10,007 bases of DNA, taken from the NCBI GenBank assembly GCA_964428935.1, contig CAYSAG010000189.1:1-10007 (forward strand), written 5' to 3'. The position numbers and the translations under genes were made by a program. The notes beneath the pieces were generated by a model that searched no databases, was not told the DNA's origin, and saw nothing but the letters and a program-made list of their open reading frames with translations. This stretch comes from JAADHY01 sp964428935. GTDB lineage: Bacteria > Planctomycetota > Planctomycetia > Planctomycetales > Planctomycetaceae. Below are positions 6,030 to 10,007 of the stretch, in pieces (the first letter of the stretch is position 1; each line of letters begins with the position of its first letter).

Positions 6030-7328
6030 CTAGCTAGCCTCGCGCACGCGCCGGCCACGCACGACCGCGCCGTCTGAACTGCGACCGACGAACCAGCGGC
6101 CATCCGCGGCAACGAAACAGCTCACCGCACCGCCCGCTCCCAACCCGGCCGCGGACGGCAAGCGCAAAATGAGGCGGTCACGTCGAAGTACCCAGGTCGC
6201 GCCGGCGTCCAGTCCCTCGATGAGTCCGTCGGCGCGAAGCGTGACAACTCGCTCCTCGCCGAAATCGATCGAAAAATTCCAAGGTCCCACCACGCTTTTC
6301 CGGTCCGGTCGACGGCTGAACGCCGGACCGGTCCGCGCGGACACGCCCGGCTCGCCGACAAGCGGCCAACCGTCGCTGTCCCACAGCAGCGGCCGGATCT
6401 GAAGCGTCGGCGCGCCGTCGTGCTGGGCGTCGTAAAAGTGGTGCACTAGCCAGTCTCGACCCTTTTCGGACAGAACTGCGTTGTGCCCGGGGCCACGGTA
6501 GCGACCGTACCCGGCTAGCACCAAGGTGCCGCCGCCCTTCATCATGGGGCGTCCTGATCTGTCTTTGTACGGACCGGTGATTTTTTCTGAGCGTCCGACC
6601 TTGATCTTGTACGTGCTCTCGACGCCGCGGCAGCATTGATCGAACGACACAAACAGGTAGAAGAACCGGCCCCGCTTGATCACGAAAGGAGCTTCGATGG
6701 CGCCGCCGTTACGGCTGGCGATCGAATAGATCGTTCGATCACGATTGGACCGCAGGCCCGTTTCCGGATCGAGGCGGGTCAGCTTGATGCCGCTCCAAAA
6801 GGAACCGAACGCCAGCCACGGCTGCTGGCCGTCGAACACCACGTTCGGATCGATCGCGTTGAAATTGTCTCGGCCGGGACGCGACGAGATGACCGGGCCT
6901 CGGTCGATCCAGCGACAGCGCTTGTCCGAAGGATCCAACGTTCGGTTGATCGCCAAGCCAATGCAGGAGCGGTTCTTGCCGAAGGTCGAGACCGAGTAGT
7001 AGAGGTGGTACCAGCCGCGAAAGTAAGAGATGTCGGGCGCCCAGAGCGATCGCACACCCGGCACGGCTTTCTTCGCCCACGACGGGATCCGGTCAAAGAC
7101 TTCGCCAACGTATTCCCAGTGCCTGAGATCCCGGGACCGCCGGATCTGAATACCACCCAAGGTCGAAAACACGTAGTACCAGCCGTCGGCCTTGATGATG
7201 CACGGATCATGAACCCGGCGGATGTTGCCTTCTTGGCCGCTGGTCGGAGTCGCAGCAACGATCGCTGCGGCGACAGAAACGAGCACAGCGAGTTGCCTCA
7301 AGTTGGTTGGACGTCTCAACTGGAACAT
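6030..7328 (-). CDS. Secreted endo-1,5-alpha-L-arabinanase, GH43, with C-terminal beta domain
   Basis: This 432-residue enzyme should cut internal alpha-1,5 bonds of arabinan outside the cytoplasm (arabinan endo-1,5-alpha-L-arabinosidase). A basic N-terminus and hydrophobic stretch (residues 1 to about 28) look like a signal peptide. The GH43 five-bladed propeller follows. Its three acids are visible: Asp41 in VHDPCI (base), Asp160 in FNAIDPNV (pKa modulator) and Glu212 in IEAPF (acid). Other arabinanase signatures are LWAPDI (95-100), FGSFWSGIK (174-182), SFDQCCRG (228-235) and GPGH (279-282), whose His would bind the metal. Residues about 345-428 form the C-terminal beta domain of longer arabinanases such as Bacillus AbnB; the length fits that class. 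The ATG start has only a weak ribosome binding site. The gene starts 64 bases after the stop of the propeller glycosidase upstream and is probably in its operon. The family is certain, the substrate very likely. Confidence 0.92.
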   Translation of the reverse strand: MFQLRRPTNLRQLAVLVSVAAAIVAATPTSGQEGNIRRVHDPCIIKADGWYYVFSTLGGIQIRRSRDLRHWEYVGEVFDRIPSWAKKAVPGVRSLWAPDISYFRGWYHLYYSVSTFGKNRSCIGLAINRTLDPSDKRCRWIDRGPVISSRPGRDNFNAIDPNVVFDGQQPWLAFGSFWSGIKLTRLDPETGLRSNRDRTIYSIASRNGGAIEAPFVIKRGRFFYLFVSFDQCCRGVESTYKIKVGRSEKITGPYKDRSGRPMMKGGGTLVLAGYGRYRGPGHNAVLSEKGRDWLVHHFYDAQHDGAPTLQIRPLLWDSDGWPLVGEPGVSARTGPAFSRRPDRKSVVGPWNFSIDFGEERVVTLRADGLIEGLDAGATWVLRRDRLILRLPSAAGLGAGGAVSCFVAADGRWFVGRSSDGAVVRGRRVREAS

Positions 7329-7392
7329 CGGCCCGTGCTCTTTGATTTCCCTAGTCCTTCTGGCGTCTCTGCTCGCTCCCGCGCAGGCCCTT

Positions 7393-8475
7393 TCAAGGAC
7401 GCAACCACCGCAGTCGGGCGATCCACAAGCCAGACCGGTTCAGAATTTGAGGGTCCTCGAATCCGCACGAGGTGATGTACGTCTGACCGTCCGCTTCGAT
7501 CAGCTCAGCCGCGTGTGCAAACAGTGTAGTCACTGTGTTTTCGGGCAGGAACCGGTAAGGCGTGTCGCTGGCGACGACCAGCGTCTCGTAATAGCGTCGG
7601 TGCGCGAAGCACGCGAACAAATAGTACAGCCCGTTGCGACGGAACACGAAAGGCGACTCGAGCACCGCCCAGGACGGGCCGTTCGGCAGCCGACGAACGT
7701 AGCACGGCTCCAACCGCTCCCACTTCAACAAGTCGCGCGACCGTGCCAAGCTGACCGACTGCCAATCGTTGCCTCGCGGGTCGTTCGCTGCATAGTACTG
7801 CAGGAAGGTACCGTCATCGAGTCGCAGAATGCAAGGGTCGCGGTGCCCTTTGCCGAGCGCCCGCCAAGCCGTTTCGGTCGGATGTTCCTGCCAGTGGTCC
7901 AAGTCGTCACTGACGGCTAAGCCGGTCGCCGAAGGCAGGACCATCCAATAGCGGCCTTTGTACGAAACCACGAAAGGCGAGCCGTACTGTCGACCTTTGG
8001 GTCGGCTGTCCAATGCGGGCTCACGGCGCTGCCAAGGCCCCCAAATGTTGTTTGCCACGGCGTGGCCAATGTAGCCGTAGGCGCGAATCCCGCCGTACAA
8101 GTACCGGCCTTTGATTAGTCGCAGAGTCTCCAGGAACGGCCGATCGGCCGCTTTCATCTCACGCTGCACCAGTTCAGCCGCTTCGGCTGTCTTTGGAAAA
8201 GGTCGAACGATTCCAAAAAAGTGAATGCGTCCTTGCGGGTCTCGGAACAGACAGTGATCGTTGATGCCCCACCGCTGCGGAAAGCTGGAATCGGCCTGGT
8301 AGACCAACTTGAACTCGCCCTCGATCACAGGCACCTCCACCCCAGGAAGGCGCCGTTTGATCTCGGCCAGACTGGTCCGCGGCGGAGCAGCCAGGCCCAG
8401 ACCGTTGGTCCAAACTAGCAGCAACGTGCAAACAGCGACTGCACACCCGACGCGAAACAGGAAGGCGTTCCTCAT
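7393..8475 (-). CDS. Secreted five-bladed beta-propeller glycosidase, GH43/GH32 superfamily, substrate unknown
   Basis: A 360-residue exported protein. Residues 1 to about 29 form a clear signal peptide ending in GLGLAAPP. The remainder is a beta-propeller with the repeated blade pattern: a strand ending in YYLF, YWMVLP or IHFFG, then SDDLDHWQ and SRDLLKWERL. Candidate catalytic acids are Asp73 in GINDHC, Asp213 in HRDPCI and Glu273 in LESPFVF. These fall in the order base, stabiliser, acid shared by GH43 and GH32. The ND and RDP motifs recall GH32, while ESPF and the SRDLxxW blades favour GH43-like enzymes. The ATG at 8473-8475 is chosen because GGTGGAG ends 8 bases upstream and it gives a complete signal peptide; an in-frame GTG at 8541 would add 22 unrelated residues. 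Flanked by arabinan enzymes, it probably acts on an arabinose- or related side chain. Subfamily and substrate cannot be read from the sequence. Confidence 0.82.
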   Translation of the reverse strand: MRNAFLFRVGCAVAVCTLLLVWTNGLGLAAPPRTSLAEIKRRLPGVEVPVIEGEFKLVYQADSSFPQRWGINDHCLFRDPQGRIHFFGIVRPFPKTAEAAELVQREMKAADRPFLETLRLIKGRYLYGGIRAYGYIGHAVANNIWGPWQRREPALDSRPKGRQYGSPFVVSYKGRYWMVLPSATGLAVSDDLDHWQEHPTETAWRALGKGHRDPCILRLDDGTFLQYYAANDPRGNDWQSVSLARSRDLLKWERLEPCYVRRLPNGPSWAVLESPFVFRRNGLYYLFACFAHRRYYETLVVASDTPYRFLPENTVTTLFAHAAELIEADGQTYITSCGFEDPQILNRSGLWIARLRWLRP

Positions 8476-8483
8476 GGCTCGGT

Positions 8484-8490
8484 CTCCACC
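8484..8490 (-). promoter_or_regulatory. Ribosome binding site deciding the start of the propeller glycosidase
   Basis: GGTGGAG, a strong Shine-Dalgarno match, ends 8 bases before the ATG at 8473-8475. It excludes the upstream GTG start and agrees with the signal peptide. Confidence 0.6.
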
Positions 8491-8660
8491 ACTCTGGTCG
8501 GCTCCCACTGCGAGCCGCGACCGGACTCCAGATTCGACCACCGTTCTTCGAGCCGGCTAAAGATTCCCACACACAGCCTCGGACGGAGCCAAACCGGCCG
8601 TCGACACACTCCTGGCGCAGCCCGCGGCACAAAGACCACCTCTTGCTCCTTGCGTCGTCC

Positions 8661-8680
8661 ACGCGGCTCCGCGGCCGCGT
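8661..8680 (-). other. GC-rich hairpin directly after the arabinofuranosidase stop codon
   Basis: ACGCGGC (8661-8667) pairs with GCCGCGT (8674-8680) across 6 bases, and the stem touches the stop codon at 8680-8682. No T-run follows on the minus strand. It may be a weak terminator or an RNA-stabilising stem between two operon genes. The rest of the 204-base gap shows no gene and no clear promoter. Confidence 0.35.
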
Positions 8681-10007
8681 CAGCGAGACACTTTCAACCG
8701 CAGGACAGTCGCCGAGTGAGCCGGAAAGCGGTAGAGGAAGCGAGGCAGCGTGACCGACCGGGTCGCTCTCGCGATTCGGACGTCGTTCGGGTGGTCCACC
8801 CGGTTGCTCGTCCAAACGCTGTCGGCAGTCAGCGTCGACACTTCGACCACTGAGCTGGCTCCGTTGGCCACGACCCCGGCCAGTTCGATCCAGGCCTCGA
8901 CCGGCTCGCTTGGATGCCTGTTGACAACTTTCAGGACCAGCAAGTTCTTGGCCCTGTCGCGTGTGGCAACCACGTCCAGGTACGGGACGTCTTTGTACCG
9001 GTCCGTGTCGTACGTGTCGCAGCGGACATCGCAGGCGAGCCGCTCGGGAGCGTAGTTCTCACGGTAGAGCTGGACCGCCAATCCGGCGGGCGACAGGTAC
9101 GAGCGGTAGTGGTCAAACCAAATCAGCCCGTGGTCGGCGACGTGGTTGCCGGGCGGTTGGACGCGTCGCAGCAGCGGCCAAGCGCCTGCCAGAGCGACAA
9201 TGTCGCTGTGACGTTCCAGGACGTTCATCCACACGGCGGCGAAGAGCCCTTCCTTGAGCTTCGAACCGTCTTGCCAGTTGCTGTTGGAGTTCCATTCCAT
9301 GACGGCCACTTTGATGTTGCGACCCGGGGCCAACGTCGCAATCGTCTCCCGCAGCTCGTCCAACAGTTTGCCGTACTGAAGTGGCATGGCGACAGACCGC
9401 AGGTAGTCCCCATCGGACTCGTAGTGGTGCAAGTCGATGTAGTCGACGTACTCGCCCGCAATGCGCAGCAGCGTGCGGTTCCACTTGCGGTCGGGAGTGA
9501 TTCCGCCGACCGCGAAAAGCTTGATGCGAGGGTCCTTGGCTTTCATGGCCCGAGCGAACCGCACGAACCGACGGGCGTACGCCTCGGCTCCCATTTCCCA
9601 GACCTCGTTGCCGACTCCCCAGCACCGGACGTTGTACGGTTCCGGGTGTCCGTTGGCCGCCCGGAGAGCGCCGAACTTCGTGTCGGGTCGTCCGTTGCAG
9701 TACTCGATCCACTCAACCGCCTCCCGAATCATTTGGTCTTCATTCGCGTCGGGTGCGAACGCCGAGTTCACCGTGATGAGCGGTTCGGCACCGATGTCGC
9801 GGCAGAACTGAATGAACTCGTCCGTGCCGAAACGGTTCGTTTCCCACGACGGGTTGCGACGTCGACGGGCGTCGGAGTAGAACTTTCGCAGCAGCGGCCG
9901 GCGGAACACGTCGCCGATGCCCAACTTCCACCGGTACACTTCGGCGAACCAACCACCGGGCCAGCGCACGACCGTTGGCCCCACGGCGACGATTTTCTCC
10001 ATGAGGT
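8680..10007 (-). CDS. Alpha-L-arabinofuranosidase, GH51-type (N-terminus beyond the window)
   Basis: This enzyme removes terminal alpha-L-arabinofuranose from arabinan, arabinoxylan or oligosaccharides. Counting from the Met at 10002, the (beta/alpha)8 core shows VVRWPGGWFAEVYRWKLGIG (11-30), TDEFIQFCRDIGAEP (60-74) and VEWIEYCNG (96-104). The acid/base is Glu133 in WGVGNEVWEMG and the nucleophile Glu236 in VAVMEWNSN. An all-beta C-terminal domain (about 340-440) ends the protein, as in GH51. The Met at 10002 is internal: RWPGG in GH51 lies some way into the protein, the frame continues open (Leu codon) to the window edge, and no ribosome binding site can be judged. So this is a 3' fragment of a gene of roughly 500 or more residues. 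Whether it carries a signal peptide is not visible. Downstream genes encode secreted arabinan-type enzymes on the same strand. Confidence 0.9.
   Translation of the reverse strand, partial: LMEKIVAVGPTVVRWPGGWFAEVYRWKLGIGDVFRRPLLRKFYSDARRRRNPSWETNRFGTDEFIQFCRDIGAEPLITVNSAFAPDANEDQMIREAVEWIEYCNGRPDTKFGALRAANGHPEPYNVRCWGVGNEVWEMGAEAYARRFVRFARAMKAKDPRIKLFAVGGITPDRKWNRTLLRIAGEYVDYIDLHHYESDGDYLRSVAMPLQYGKLLDELRETIATLAPGRNIKVAVMEWNSNSNWQDGSKLKEGLFAAVWMNVLERHSDIVALAGAWPLLRRVQPPGNHVADHGLIWFDHYRSYLSPAGLAVQLYRENYAPERLACDVRCDTYDTDRYKDVPYLDVVATRDRAKNLLVLKVVNRHPSEPVEAWIELAGVVANGASSVVEVSTLTADSVWTSNRVDHPNDVRIARATRSVTLPRFLYRFPAHSATVLRLKVSR

Noticed and set aside
6636..7475. Plus-strand open frame opposite the GH43 arabinanase
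   Set aside because: Crosses the end of one certain gene and the gap beyond it; no protein-like pattern.
1..10007. CRISPR arrays, tRNA, rRNA, insertion sequences
   Set aside because: I saw no regularly spaced direct repeats, no tRNA T-loop consensus in the gaps, and no transposase or terminal inverted repeats with target duplications.

Overview
The window is GC-rich and, as far as I can read it, coded entirely on the minus strand. The layout suggests a planctomycete (Planctomycetota). It has a very large FtsK/EccC-like membrane ATPase with long coiled coils beside a tiny WXG100-like helical-hairpin gene, next to secreted plant-polysaccharide hydrolases with no SusC/SusD pair in view. The lineage is inferred from gene content only; there is no rRNA or other marker gene.

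Right part (about 6030-10007): three consecutive minus-strand carbohydrate-active enzymes. In transcription order they are a GH51-type alpha-L-arabinofuranosidase (its N-terminus lies beyond the window), a secreted five-bladed beta-propeller glycosidase of the GH43/GH32 superfamily, and a secreted GH43 endo-1,5-alpha-L-arabinanase with its C-terminal beta domain. Gaps between them are 204 and 64 bases. Together they look like an arabinan or arabinose-side-chain degradation cluster: the arabinanase cuts the backbone, the arabinofuranosidase releases arabinose, and the middle enzyme has an unassigned substrate.

Middle part (about 4974-6029): roughly 1 kb with no convincing intact gene. It holds an 80-residue island that reads like the start of a GHL15-type putative glycoside hydrolase, followed by sequence that no longer looks like protein. 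After that come about 340 bases with no supported gene, a few GC-rich inverted repeats, and presumably the promoter of the secretion-like pair.

Left part (140-4973): a 74-residue WXG100-like protein followed by a ~1480-residue translocase-like ATPase. The ATPase has an 11-residue (hendecad) coiled coil, a two-helix membrane hairpin, a second long coil, three RecA/FtsK-like ATPase modules of which only the middle one has intact Walker motifs, and a 160-residue Pro/Glu-rich tail with an acidic end. The pair looks like the core of a reduced type VII (ESX-like) secretion system: motor plus small substrate or adaptor. The first 139 bases lie downstream of the ATPase and hold no gene I can support.
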